Below are positions 1-11,408 of a stretch of DNA of 64,000 bases, in pieces. The notes beneath the pieces are model-generated. The model searched no databases and was not told the DNA's origin. It saw nothing but the letters and a program-made list of their open reading frames with translations. The position numbers and the translations under genes were made by a program. Numbering within the stretch: position 1 is the stretch's first letter; every line of letters starts with the position of its first letter. Source of the stretch: Brachypterus glaber (taxonomy: Eukaryota > Arthropoda > Insecta > Coleoptera > Kateretidae). The stretch covers positions 30,755,667 to 30,819,666 of the forward strand of contig OY294051.1 in NCBI GenBank assembly GCA_958510825.1, read 5' to 3'.

Positions 1-345
1 CGAAGCCCACTACCGACATACGAGGCCCGGTTTTGGGCTTCGAATTTTTTATAGTGTATATCGTTTTATTGGACCTTAAATATAGTAGAAGAAGAAGACT
101 TGAAAAATTGCCCAGGGCTTCCTATTATTCTAATACCCATCAAAATATACGCGCCTGTGTTCACGGAAGTTGAACTAGATGGCGACACAGTAGAACTGTA
201 TGTTGCATGTATTTTTATGTAGTTGTCATATGATATGAGTCCCTAAGATTTGGCAACGTTGTTGACTACTTCAACTTAAATTGTTCAGCACTGTAGTATT
301 AATTGGCGCTAAATATTTTGTGGTCATGTGCTTGTTAAAGAAGAA
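1..345. other. 5' flank of the small split gene
   Basis: No gene is visible here. Bases 1-43 can fold on themselves (CGAAGCCCA at the left, TGGGCTTCG at the right), and a second GGGCTTCC lies near 116. Similar GGGCTTC motifs recur at 6050-6200, on the far side of the gene. The stretch around 176-270 (ATGGCGACAC and after) would be the promoter or 5' UTR of the gene starting at 346, but I see no clear TATA box or initiator. The last in-frame stop before the ATG is at 310-312. Confidence 0.3.
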
Positions 346-391
346 ATGAATAGGTCTAAGAAGATATTAGAGCTTGCTTTAAAAGCTCAAG
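346..391 (+). CDS. Candidate exon 1 of a small Myb/SANT-like protein
   Basis: This 46-nt open stretch starts with ATG and encodes about 15 residues, MNRSKKILELALKAQ, rich in Lys and Leu as expected for a short amphipathic helix. It ends at CAAG followed by GTAAGT (392-397), a perfect insect splice donor, leaving the frame in phase 1. Exon 2 at 5468 needs exactly one base to open its frame, so the two fit. An in-frame stop at 310-312 and no other ATG in between make 346 the natural start. The exon is too short to identify by itself; support comes from donor quality, matching phase and the clearly coding look of exon 2. A transcript spanning both exons would settle it. It could instead be a chance ATG before a chance donor. 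Confidence 0.38.
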
Positions 392-530
392 GTAAGTTAA
401 CGTAACATACCTAAATTCAATAAATAACTTTAAATATTTTCTATATTTCAAAGAGTTTTTATTGTAAGAAAAAAACTGTCTATCAAGTTCCGTTAACGGA
501 CTCTCGTGGGATTCACAGTGGGAAATAACG

Positions 531-3500
531 ATCTTTTCCTGCGGAACGGTAAAAAAAGAGTACTTTAAATTATCCGATCGGGCTGAAATTTTGTACGCTG
601 ACTTAAGGGACCTTTCTGCACCCCATCATGAAATTTCAACCCCATCAAACAATATTTAAGGGTGGCTTCCCCCTTTAAAACAATTTTTTTTCAGCGGAAC
701 GGTAAAAAAAGAGTACTTTAAATTATCCGATCGGGCTGAAATTTTTTACAGCGACTTTAAGGACCTCCCTGCACCCCATTCTAAAATTTCAACCCCATCG
801 GAAAATATTTAGGGTTGGTTTACGCCTCCGAAACGATTTTTTCTGCGGAATGGTAAAAAACGAGTACTTTAAATTATCCGATCGGGCTGAAATTTTTTAT
901 GCTGACTTTAGGTACCACCCTGCACCCCATTCTAAAATTATAACCCGATCGGAAAATATTTAGGGTTGGTTTACGCCTCCGAAACGATGTTTTCTGTGGA
1001 ATGGTAAAAAACGAGTACTTTAAATTTTCTATGCTGACTTAAGAGACCTTCCTGCACCCCATCCTAAAATTTAAACCCCATCGGAAAATATTTAAGGGTG
1101 GCTTCCCCTTTGAAACATTTTTTTTCAGCGGAACGGTAAAAACAGAGAACTTTAAATTATCCGATTGGCCTGAAATTGTTTGTGGTGACTTTAGGGATCT
1201 TCCTGCAACCCATTCTAAAATTTCAACCCCATCTGAAAATATTTAGGGTTGGTTTACGCCTGCAAAACGATTTTTTTCTGCGGAATGGTAAAAAACGAGT
1301 ACTTTAAATTATCCGATCGGGCTGAATTTTTTTATGCTAACTTCAAGTACCCCCCTGCACCCCATTCTAAAATTATAACCCGATCGGAAAATATTTAGGG
1401 TTGGTTTACGCCTCCGAAACGATGTTTTCTGCGGAATGGTAAAAAACGAGTACTTTAAATTATCCGATCGGACTGAAATTTTGTATGCTGACTTAAGAGA
1501 CCTTCCTGCACCCCATCCTAAAGACAATATTTAAGGGTGGCTTCCCCCTTTGAAACATTTGTTTTCAGCGGAACGGTAAAAAATAGAACTTTCAATTATC
1601 CGATTGGGCTGAAAATTTTTGTGGTGACTTTAGGGACCTCCCTGCACCCTATCCTAAAATTTCAACCCCATCTGAAAATATTTAGGGTTGGTTTACGCCT
1701 GCAAAACGATTTTTTTCTGCGGAATGGTAAAAAACGAGTACTTTAAATTATCTGATCGGGCTGAAATTATTTATGCTGACTTTAGGTACCACCCTGCACC
1801 CCATTCTAAAATCATAACCTGATCGGAAAATATTTAGGGTTGGTTTACGCCTCCGAAACGATGTTTTCTGCGGAATGGTAAAAAACGAGTACTTTAAATT
1901 ATCAGATCGGACTGAAATTTTGTATGCTGACTTAAGAGACCTTCCTAAAATTTGAACCCCATCGGACAATATTTAAGGGTGGCTTCCCCCTTTGAAACAT
2001 TTTTTTTTCAGCGGAACGGTAAAATATAGAACTTTCAATTATCCGATTGGGCTGAAAATTTTTGTGGTGACTTTAGGGACCTCCCTGCACCCTATCCTAA
2101 AATTTCAACCCCATCGGAAAATATTTAAGGTTGGTTTACGCCTGCGAAACGATTTTTTTCTGCGGAATGGTAAAAAACGAGAACTTTAAATTATCCGATC
2201 GGGCTGAAATTTTTTAGGGCGACTTTAGGGACCTCCCTGCACCCCATTCTAAAATTTCAACCCCATCAGAAAATATTTAGGGTTGGTTTACGCCTCCGAA
2301 ACGATTTTTTCTGCGGAATGGTAAAAAACGAGTACTTTAAATTATCCGATCGGGCTGAAATTTTGTATGCTGACTTTACAGACCTTCCTGCATCCCATCC
2401 TAAAATTTTAACCCCATCGGAAAATTTTAACGGTGGCTTCCCCTTTGAAACATTTTTTTTTCAGCGGAACGGTTAAAAAAGAGAACTTAAAATTATCCGA
2501 TTGGCCTGAAATTGTTTGTCGTGACTTTAGGAATCTTCCTGCACCCCATTCTAAAATTTCAACCCCATCTGAAAATATTAAGGGTTGGTTTACTGCTGCA
2601 AAACGATTTTTTTCTGCGGAATGGTAAAAAACGAGTACTTTAAATTATCCGATCGGGCTGAAATTTTTTATGCTGACTTTAGGTACCACCCTGCACCCCA
2701 TTCTAAAATTATAACCCGATCGGAAAATATGTAGGGTTGGTTTACGCCTCCGAAACGATGTTTTCTGCGGAATGGTAAAAAACGAGTACTTTAAATTATC
2801 CGAACGGACTGAAATTTTCTATGCTGACTTAAGAGACCTTCCTGCACCCCATCCTAAAATTTAAACCCCATCGGAAAATATTTAAGGGTGGCTTCCCCTT
2901 TGAAACATTTTTTTTCAGCGGAACGGTAAAAACAGAGAACTTTAAATTATCCGATTGGCCTGAAATTTTTTGTGGTGACTTTAGGGATCTTCCTGCAACC
3001 CATTCTAAAATTTCAACCCCATCTGAAAATATTTAGGGTTGGTTTACGCCTGCAAAACGATTTTTTTCTGCGGAATGGTAAAAAACGAGTACTTTAAATT
3101 ATCCGATCGGGCTGAATTTTTTTATGCTAACTTCAAGTACCCCCCTGCACCCCATTCTAAAATTATAACCCGATCGGAAAATATTTAGGGTTGGTTTACG
3201 CCTCCGAAACGATGTTTTCTGCGGAATGGTAAAAAACGAGTACTTTAAATTATCCGATCAGACTGAAATTTTGTATGCTGACTCAAGAGACCTTCCTGCA
3301 CCCCATCCTAAAATTTGAACCCCATCGGACAATATTTAAGGGTGGCTTCCCCCTTTGAAACATTTTTTTTCAGCGGAACGGTAAAAAATAGAACTTTCAA
3401 TTATCCGATTGGGCTGAAAATTTTTGTGGTGACTTTAGGGACCTCCCTGCACCCCATCCTAAAATTTCAACCCCATCGGAAAATATTTAGGGTTGGTTTA

Positions 3501-5357
3501 CACCTGCGAAACGATTTTTTTCTGCGGAATGGTAAAAAACGAGAACTTTAAATTATCCGATCGGGCTGAAATTTTTTACGGCGACTTTAGGGACCTCCCT
3601 GCACCCCATTTTAAAATTTTAACCCCATCAGAAAATATTTAGGGTTGGTTTACGCCTCCGAAACGATTTTTTCTGCGGAATGGTAAAAAACGAGTACTTT
3701 AAATTATCCGATCGGGCTGAAATTTTGTATGCTGACTTTACAGACCTTCCTGCATCCCATCCTAAAATTTTAACCCCATCGGAAAATTTTAACGGTGGCT
3801 TCCCCTTTGAAACATTTTTTTTTCAGCGGAACGGTTAAAAAAGAGAACTTAAAATTATCCGATTGGCCTGAAATTGTTTGTCGTGACTTTAGGAATCTTC
3901 CTGCACCCCATTCTAAAATTTCAACCCCATCTGAAAATATTAAGGGTTGGTTTACTGCTGCAAAACGATTTTTTTCTGCGGAATGGTAAAAAACGAGTAC
4001 TTTAAATTATCCGATCGGGCTGAAATTTTTTATGCTGACTTTAGGTACCACCCTGCACCCCATTCTAAAATTATAACCCGATCGGAAAATATGTAGGGTT
4101 GGTTTACGCCTCCGAAACGATGTTTTCTGCGGAATGGTAAAAAACGAGTACTTTAAATTATCCGAACGGACTGAAATTTTCTATGCTGACTTAAGAGACC
4201 TTCCTGCACCCCATCCTAAAATTTAAACCCCATCGGAAAATATTTAAGGGTGGCTTCCCCTTTGAAACATTTTTTTTCAGCGGAACGGTAAAAACAGAGA
4301 ACTTTAAATTATCCGATTGGCCTGAAATTTTTTGTGGTGACTTTAGGGATCTTCCTGCAACCCATTCTAAAATTTCAACCCCATCTGAAAATATTTAGGG
4401 TTGGTTTACGCCTGCAAAACGATTTTTTTCTGCGGAATGGTAAAAAACGAGTACTTTAAATTATCCGATCGGGCTGAATTTTTTTATGCTAACTTCAAGT
4501 ACCCCCCTGCACCCCATTCTAAAATTATAACCCGATCGGAAAATATTTAGGGTTGGTTTACGCCTCCGAAACGATGTTTTCTGCGGAATGGTAAAAAACG
4601 AGTACTTTAAATTATCCGATCAGACTGAAATTTTGTATGCTGACTCAAGAGACCTTCCTGCACCCCATCCTAAAATTTGAACCCCATCGGACAATATTTA
4701 AGGGTGGCTTCCCCCTTTGAAACATTTTTTTTCAGCGGAACGGTAAAAAATAGAACTTTCAATTATCCGATTGGGCTGAAAATTTTTGTGGTGACTTTAG
4801 GGACCTCCCTGCACCCCATCCTAAAATTTCAACCCCATCGGAAAATATTTAGGGTTGGTTTACACCTGCGAAACGATTTTTTTCTGCGGAATGGTAAAAA
4901 AACGAGAACTTTAAATTATCCGATCGGGCTGAAATTTTTTACGGCGACTTTAGGGACCTCCCTGCACCCCATTTTAAAATTTTAACCCCATCGGAAAATA
5001 TTTAGGGTTGGTTTACGCCTCCGAAACGATTTTTTCTGCGGAATGGTAAAAAACGAGTACTTTAAATTATCCGATCGGGCTGAAATTTTGTATGCTGACT
5101 TTACAGACCTTCCTGCACCCCATCCTAAAATTTTAACCCCATCGGACAATATTTAACGGTGGCTTCCCCCTTTGAACCATTTTTTTTTCAGCGGAACGGT
5201 AAAAAAAGAGAACTTTAAATTATTCGATTGGGCTGAAATTTTTTGTGGTGACTTTAGGGATCTCCCTGCACCCCATTCTAAAATTTCAACCCCATATGAA
5301 AATATTTAGGGTTGGTTTACGCCTACGAAACGATTTTTTTCTGCGGAATGGTAAAAT
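531..5357. repeat. Intronic satellite array, about 32 monomers of 151 bp
   Basis: Head-to-tail copies of a roughly 151-bp monomer fill almost the entire candidate intron. Each monomer carries GCGGAAYGGTAAAAAA, then AATTATCCGATYGGGCTGAA, CTGCACCCCATYCTAAAATT and GGAAAATATTTAGGGT. Successive GCGGAA boxes lie at 541, 693, 845, 996, 1128 and so on, with occasional monomers shortened to about 133 bp. Monomers fall into types (TTTCAGCGGAACGG versus TTTCTGCGGAATGG; AACCCGATCGG versus AACCCCATCGG) that recur in a fixed order. From about 2160 to 5156 the order repeats with a period of 1362 bp, a nine-monomer higher-order unit. Reading frames inside it are by-products of the repeat, not genes. Confidence 0.93.
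2433..5156. repeat. Two 1362-bp higher-order repeat units
   Basis: Bases 2433-3794 and 3795-5156 are nearly identical over 1362 bp (nine monomers); for example, ATGCTGACTTAAGAGACC occurs at 2821 and again at 4183. A related block begins near 1031, but its offset to the next is 1790 bp, meaning it carries about three additional monomers. High identity between the two complete units points to recent unequal exchange or amplification. Confidence 0.85.
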
Positions 5358-5467
5358 GATTTTTTTTTATATTTTTTATTGTTTTTTTTAATGAACCCTA
5401 GACCTATAAGGGAAAGTATTATTTTGTTGGCCCTACTATTTAAAAAAAAATTTTAATATATTTTTAG

Positions 5468-5655
5468 TTGGAAGAAGTAAATGGACCCAGGAAGAAAAAC
5501 AAAGAGTTTATAAGTTTTTCAAGGTTCATATTAAGAATAAAAGAACACCAAGAAAGTATGAATGTGTAGAGTTTATAAATAATAGTGGGTGTCAAAAAGA
5601 CTGGGTAAAAGTAAAAACTTTAGTTTATAATAAGTTTAGGGAAGAAATGAACTAA
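5468..5655 (+). CDS. Terminal exon, Myb/SANT-like helical domain protein
   Basis: An acceptor (TATTTTTAG, ending 5467) is followed by an open frame of 62 residues to TAA at 5653-5655. The peptide has a SANT/Myb-like look: a WTQEEKQ start, then KFFKVHI, a basic KNKRTPRKYEC turn, a conserved-looking Cys and a closing DWVKVKTLVYNKF helix. From memory this pattern (W-x-x-EEK, K-x-P-x-K-x-x-C, W-x-x-VK-x-x-V-x-N) occurs at the C-terminus of many uncharacterised animal proteins; function is not known to me, DNA binding is an inference. With exon 1 the protein would be 77 residues, short for this group, so it may be a fragment or a transposon-derived gene. Possible polyadenylation signals follow near 5718 and 5790. 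Codon use is AT-rich like the surroundings. Confidence 0.55.
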
Positions 5656-6212
5656 ACAAATATTTTGATGTTATTATAGTGTTTACATTTTTTTTTTACT
5701 AAAAATCTGCAATACCTAATAAAAACTTCTTATTAGGGTTGTTGATTATATTTTAAATATTTATATCCCTTTGTGAATTTAAATTTTTCTAAATAAACGT
5801 TAACCTTATTTATTCCAAATTATGTTGATATTTTTTTACACCAGACCAAAACATCACTTTTTTAATAAAAAACAAAATAGTTTCATTACATTTTAAACAT
5901 TTTAAATATTAAAAATAAAAACTACTTTTATAACAATATTATTCATTTATCATTAAAAAACAAGCGTTAAACTTTCATACAAAGACAACTTAAATAATTA
6001 TTATATCGAATTTATAAGTAGGAAATATTGGCAACATCGCAGGGCTTCAAATAACTGTGAAAAATCAAAAAAATATGCATTTGGGCTTGCTATGACCGGA
6101 AAATATAATAGGGACTCGTATTAGCGTTACACATATATCTTTTTTCCTTGCCCCTAAACCCGGGCTTCGAATCACCTATGCTATGTATCGGGCCTCCTAT
6201 TGATAGTTCTAG

Positions 6213-6248
<36 letters not shown>

Positions 6249-6909
6249 TTTTGCTAATTTTGCTACAGTTTTCTTTACTTTTATAAACAAGAGATGACAC
6301 TACATGTGCTCATTCTAACACTTGACATGGAATATTCATACCGTATCTAGAGCTAGAATGGATTATTTCTGTGTTTAAAAAGTGTGTGTATTTGCTTACA
6401 TTCTAAAGCAGTCGTAGAAAAAGTTTGTTCTGTCCGTGTGTTAAGTCTGCCCGTGAGGTTCGTTCTGCTTCGCGTTTTCCTACCAAGTTTTAGAAGACAA
6501 GAAAAATATGCTTGAATTTTAGTTACTATTCTTATATTAATTAGGTACATTTTAAGCAAATAAACTTATAATCCAAATATATTAACAAAACTGCAGCCAT
6601 ATGCTTTGTACCAATACAATCTCAATATGCACTTAAATCGAAAAAAGGCATTCTAAATATTTATACTAAATTTTACCAAAAATAGACACCCGGAACCAGA
6701 TGGGCACCTAATCAGACAAATTAGTTCTTCTGGTGGTCTCAAAATCAATTTATAAATTTTGATAAAAAAAGAATATTTTAAAATTTATCACTTAGACTGA
6801 GATAAAATGTCGTAAATTAAGTGGTACCACATGGGTTAAACCAGCAATCCGGTGATAGATAAAGGTCATGTAATAAAAGACCTCTATCATAGTAAATAGT
6901 TATTTTCTT
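5656..6909. other. 3' flank and AT-rich spacer
   Basis: No coding sequence is supported. AATAAA-like signals near 5718 and 5790 could end the transcript of the gene before it. The stretch 6030-6210 repeats the GGGCTTC motif seen at 1-125. The rest (6250-6900) is unique-looking AT-rich DNA. Confidence 0.4.
6214..6246. repeat. (TA)n microsatellite
   Basis: About 16 uninterrupted TA dinucleotides. Confidence 0.95.
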
Positions 6910-7002
6910 AACTAGTGTATTAAGTAGCATTTTATCCACGAGGACGTCAGGCCGAGTGGGCTGATATTCTTAAGTGGATAAAATCACTTAATACACGAGT
7001 TG
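6910..7002. repeat. CGAG-type hairpin 1
   Basis: A 93-bp nested palindrome. The left arm AACTAGTGTATTAAGT pairs with ACTTAATACACGAGTT, and the inner ATTTTATCCAC pairs with GTGGATAAAAT. The apex contains CAGGCCGAGTGGGCTGA. The outer arms differ at one position (AACTAG on one side, AACTCG on the other), which recurs in hairpins 3-5. I found no hammerhead core in it. Confidence 0.7.
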
Positions 7003-7923
7003 AGAATTAAATTTTATCCAACACCTTTTATTTTTAAATAATAATCTATAATTTTGCGAAAAATTATGTCAAAAATATTAAGATTAAGTTTTCTTAATAC
7101 TAAAATAATAATAGGTAGCCATGGCCTAAGTATGCCTATTAAAAATAAACAATTGCTAGTTTTACATTTCTTACAAACATCAAAATGTACGCGATGATGA
7201 CATGATGAAAACAGTATTTTATTTAAAAACTAAAGAATAATTTGGGGTTTTCTTTAATTTTTATGGTTTAGTTAACGTGCTTCTATTTATAGAATAGTTA
7301 AAATACTTAATTAATAGGGTATGTAACTAATTTTGGGTGAGATCAAAAGCTGTACGTAAAAGAGTGGGTGAAAATTTTTTTAGTCACTAGTGGAAAAAAA
7401 CTCACTTTTGACATTTTAAATAGTGCTCAAAACAAGTGTTTCTGTGAAAGTGTTGGATAAAAGTATTATTACCTAAGTATTTAAAATAAACAGTGGGCAA
7501 ATTTTTGAGTAAGAAACTCTTTGAGATACAGACTTCAAATTTAAACCATATGGTTTTTATTCAAAGTTTTCGGATGGGATTGTTATTGGTAAAAATCGGG
7601 GATGAGGTAAGGTGTCGACAGGGCTCATAGTCTCTGACAGGTCTTTAAAAATGTTGTTGTATGACAGCACGCTTAATATTAGACAAATATTTTTGTTGGA
7701 TAAAGTCAAAAATTTTAACTGGATATGTTTCAGATTTTTTTTTTAATTATTTTTTTTTTAACAGAGATTTGGTTTGCTAAAAAAAATAAAAATTAAAAAA
7801 ACCGTGGGCTATTTTAGTTATTTGTCTTGGCCCGCATCATTAGTACGTAATTCATTTTCTTCCGGTAAATAAGCAAACTTTAATAGGACCTACCGTATAG
7901 GCTATACGATAGTTTTATTCTAT
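7003..7923. other. AT-rich spacer, nothing recognised
   Basis: No gene, array or terminal repeat identified. The GC-richer patch near 7570-7640 (GGGGATGAGGTAAGGTG) stands alone. Confidence 0.4.
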
Positions 7924-9155
7924 TACACTGAAAAAAGTAGTATATTTGAGACAAAAGAACTGATTTCGTTACTAGTGTTGCTCTTAGGGCAAATAAAATT
8001 CATTTTAGTAAAAATCCTAACAGTTCTTCCAAAGAAACGATCAATTCTTTGTAGGCTATATTCTCTTGACGATTGATTTTTCCGAACATGATATTTGAAT
8101 TTGAGGTCATTATTTAATCTCAGCGCCAAATTCTCTTACATCAAAGCACCATTATTTTCGTAACTTATGTTGGTACTTTACATAGACTCGTATTACTTTG
8201 ATCCAAAAGAAGATGAGAAATCATCTAGGATTACCCTCTACAAAGAAATGGTTATATTAGGTACTTCAAATTCGCCATTTATTTGGTATACCGGGTGAGA
8301 TTCAGTCCATGGACACCCCCTAAAATATATTTGTTTTCAATCCGATCAAAGCAATTTTTTTGTAGCTTAATTTCTTAACATGGGCTACGAAATGACCTTC
8401 CATTTTATTTTTGCACTTTGTGTTTCGCCGGAAACTAAGGGCAATTTAATTTTTTTTAATGACACCCCTGTATATTATGGCATTTTTGAATTTAGAAAAC
8501 AATGTACATCTAAAAACACTTTTAATTAATCTTTTATTTATTAAAAAAAAAACTAATTTCCGGAAAAAACGGAAGTGAAAGAAAAAAATAATACGCCATT
8601 TTGTAGCCCCTGCAGTAGCGCACCAAAAAGTTAACGTCCAAGAGGATTTCCATTTGAAACAATTAAATTATGAAGGAAAAGCCCTTTTAAAAAGTACAAA
8701 AAAATTACCAAATTTTGGTTTTTACATAAAATTTGTACTTTTTCCACATTTAACAAATAAATTAGATTTTATGTATAAAAAATAAATCTTGTATGTTAAT
8801 AAAAAAAAATAAAAAAAAACTTACTAAAAAAATAAAAGGCTTTTAAATGACGGCGATTTTTTAATGTAAATTTGTTTTCTGGATCCAAAAATGCAAAAAT
8901 ATACAGGGGGTGTTAAAAACAAAAATAACTTAGTTTCCGACGAAACCGGAAGTGCAAAAAAATAATTTTGTGTGCCATTTTGTAGCCATTGTTGATAAAT
9001 ATACGCTATAAAAAATTGCTTTGATGGGATTGAAAACAACCTAATTTTAGAGGGCGTCTATATGGACTCAAACTTAAACTGGGTATATCAAAAACATAAT
9101 TCGTTTAAGTAAATGTCATATTCATTTAATTCAAAGAATCTGTTTTTTTAGTGTA
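7924..9155. mobile_element. TIR element with TACACT ends
   Basis: The left end TACACTGAAAAAAGTAG and the right end CTGTTTTTTTAGTGTA are inverted repeats of about 14 bp. Such TACACTnAAAAAA ends are common in Tc1/mariner-type insect MITEs, which duplicate TA. No transposase is present. A foldback of 800 bp (8286-9088) sits inside, so this may be a carrier with a nested insertion. Comparable single ends occur near 22371 (TACACTAAAAAAAA) and 34609 (TACACTCTAAAAAAAA). Confidence 0.45.
8286..9088. mobile_element. Foldback element, 0.8 kb
   Basis: The ends GGTATACCGGGTGAG and CTGGGTATATC are inverted, and the match continues inward: TCAATCCGATCAAAGCAATT on the left pairs with AATTGCTTTGATGGGATTGA on the right, and TGTAGC with CCATTTTGTAGCC further in. 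Arms of about 300 bp flank an AT-rich centre near 8690-8820. It resembles other insect foldbacks that begin with a consensus close to TACAGGGTG. No ORF of note. Confidence 0.75.
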
Positions 9156-9419
9156 TACTAAATTTTAATTTATCCTAAACATTATACTCGCCCCTATCAT
9201 TAACATTCTCTTTTAAATTTAAATGTAACCAAATCTAGACAGCATGCTAGACGATATAAAAGTTTTTGGTCGTTTAGATAAAGATAGATGGATGGAGCAT
9301 CCATTACTTAGTAATGTTTTATTATAGAATAAAAAAGAACGTCTGTTTTTCTCAAGTGTACACACCTCTACGGAATTAAACTTAAGATTAAAAGTTTGTC
9401 AAGGAAAGATAGTTGATTG

Positions 9420-9850
9420 ATATTATAAGCTGAAGTTTTTTTTTTATTTTTTTTTTTTGAAATATTTTTCAAAAAAATATCTTTTTTAATTGTTTAAATT
9501 TCTTTAATTTTTTCAAGCATTTGGGAAAATGAAATATACTATTAGGGAACGTTCAAGTATTACGTAACGCAAAATGTACCAAAATCCATACCATACTTCA
9601 TACATCGGTTCTCGCGTTATTTAAGGCTGTAGAGATTTCATACTTTGGCTTCCCCCTAATAGACCCCCTATTAGTGGGGGTAGCCAAAATATGAAATCTC
9701 TATAATCTATAATAACGCGAGAACCGGGGTATGAAATGTATAAATTTTGGTAGAATTTGCTTTACGTAATACTTGAACGTTCCCTTAACTGTGAATAGTA
9801 TATAATGGAAAGCATTACATATCTTCACGGCGTGTTTATTTATTTATTTT
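9420..9850. repeat. Host repeat of MITE A (second copy near 61800-62175)
   Basis: Right of the MITE, ACTGTGAATAGTATATAATG followed by GCATTACATATCTTCACGGC is shared with 62105-62170, and the T-rich left side resembles 61800-61940. Both copies hold the same MITE at the same place. Confidence 0.6.
9545..9784. mobile_element. PIF/Harbinger-like MITE A (GGGAACG family)
   Basis: This 240-bp element has long inverted repeats starting GGGAACGTTCAAGTATTACG and a matching right end. It is flanked by TTA on both sides (9542-9544, 9785-9787), fitting the TWA duplication of PIF/Harbinger elements. The arms continue into GGTTCTCGCGTTAT and GTAGCCAAAATATGAAATC, so the single strand folds along almost its whole length. 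Non-autonomous; family assignment rests on TSD and ends only. Confidence 0.8.
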
Positions 9851-10971
9851 ATTAGTTATTTATTTAATTTAATTAAAACTAGTTATAAATATACATAGTA
9901 ACTTAAAAAAATTAATTAACAATCAAGTAAAATAATAATAACAAATAAGTAAAAAAAAAAAATAAAATAAACTCTTCAAATATATGATTTCTGACCTTCT
10001 TGCCTTCTTGTTCGTAAAATAATATGTAAGCATCCCCTGATACGATGGGTGTTATTATTTATATATTTAATTATTTATTTATTTTTCTTAATACAACAGT
10101 GTTATGTTGCAACATAATAATATTAGTCCAACACATTAATATAGGTAACATTTCATTATGAACAATAACTTTTTAACCACAGAGTAGATAATGTCACCAC
10201 ATATTAATCACTGAGGTTTTAAAGATTAACATTTTACGACAGTCCGTTTAATATTCGTAACTGTCTTTATGTTAATCGCACAATATTTTGTAAAACAGTC
10301 TGTTTTAAACAGGAAGTACGTTAGCGTGCATAATCTAGGGTTGTAAATACAGTGTAATTCAGAAATAAAGTACAAACTATTAATATAAGGAGTAAAAAAG
10401 TTTGTAGAAACAAAGGTCCAAAATGTCTCTAGAAATAATGCAACCCTTCATCATCATCAATTCATCAATCCTGGTTTGAGACAGTTCTACATAGCCATTC
10501 CTTTAAGGTACGCTTGTGGATTTAGATTTTATTGCCTATAGGCAATAAGATCTATATCCAAAGGTATTCCTGATACTCAAACGTAAAACGTAAATTCTAC
10601 AATTCTTCAAGAACATACTGAAATTTATATCATTATCAAGTGATCATTTTTGTAGAGAATTTCATAATCTTTATTTTTTATAACATCTTGTTTTTTAAGA
10701 AAATATTTGCAAAAAAGTCCAAAAGTGTACCTTAAAATCAAGATAAATACACAATTTTCGACCATTTTACCATTTTCTTAAAAAATTTAAGGTTTGAAGT
10801 TTTAAACAAGTACTAGTATTTTGTAGAAAATTCTATAAGTTTTCGTTTTTATAATTACGTATTACTTTAAATAAATGATAAAAGGAAGTTATTTGCAAAA
10901 CCTTAAATTGTTGGGGACTTTTAGCACTTTATCAGGAATGTTTAACTACCTTTTTACTAATTTTCAGAACT
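9851..10971. other. AT-rich spacer with a repeat scrap
   Basis: Mostly low-complexity A/T. Near 10450-10500 a TCATCATCA stretch followed by CCTGGTTTGAGACAGTTC resembles 33178-33230 and 25150-25200, scraps of a dispersed insect repeat. A short hairpin lies at 10537-10550 (TTGCCTATAGGCAA). Confidence 0.4.
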
Positions 10972-11205
10972 ATGGATTTTTTTGAGCCAAAAACTAGTTT
11001 GGAGCCTTTTAAATATTTTTTTTACTTATTTGAATCACCCCTTAAAACATTCTTATTTCTTAATCGCTCTGTACAGTCCAATATTAATGTTGGTGTTTCC
11101 GGTATAGGGGATCTTTTGAAATTTTTGGCGGAAACTATAATTATCCAACAATCTAAATCTAAATGTGCCCGCATAAACAAATATTTTAATTTTCCTCCAA
11201 GATAA
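10972..11205 (+). CDS. Doubtful 77-residue ORF, possible terminal exon
   Basis: The ORF MDFFEPKTSLEPFKYFF... ends LKFLAETIIIQQSKSKCARI plus about eight residues. Just before it stands CTTTTTACTAATTTTCAG-like sequence, a plausible branch point and acceptor ending four bases before the ATG. The composition is less repetitive than neighbouring frames, with no internal repeat. I recognise no family, no signal peptide and no partner exon. It may be a relic of a repeat or pure chance; kept only because of the good acceptor context. Confidence 0.15.
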   Translation: MDFFEPKTSLEPFKYFFYLFESPLKTFLFLNRSVQSNINVGVSGIGDLLKFLAETIIIQQSKSKCARINKYFNFPPR

Positions 11206-11408
11206 AATGAGAGTATAGGTACTTCATTTTTTTAGAACGTATATATTTTTTAAAAACTCGTACAATAAATATCTGTAGTGAATAAACCTTAGAAATATTT
11301 ACTTTTTAACAAAATTAGAAGATGTCCAGTTTGGAAACTAAGAACTACCCAATAATATTTAATAATAACACTAGACCACACGGTTTCTTGTCCTGATTGG
11401 AGTCATGT

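Noticed and set aside
1309..4985. Repeated 60-100-codon frames in the satellite (GTVKNRTFNYPIGLK type and others)
   Set aside because: They follow the 151-bp monomer, shift between copies and occur on both strands; by-products of the repeat.
1..5357. TTTAGGG words suggesting telomere repeats
   Set aside because: They occur once per 151-bp monomer, not in tandem, and insects use TTAGG or other ends.
480..5357. CRISPR-like array
   Set aside because: Contiguous monomers without spacers in a eukaryotic context.
6910..7002. Hammerhead or twister ribozyme
   Set aside because: Contains CTGATAT but no GAAA partner; the conserved cores of the small ribozymes I know are absent.
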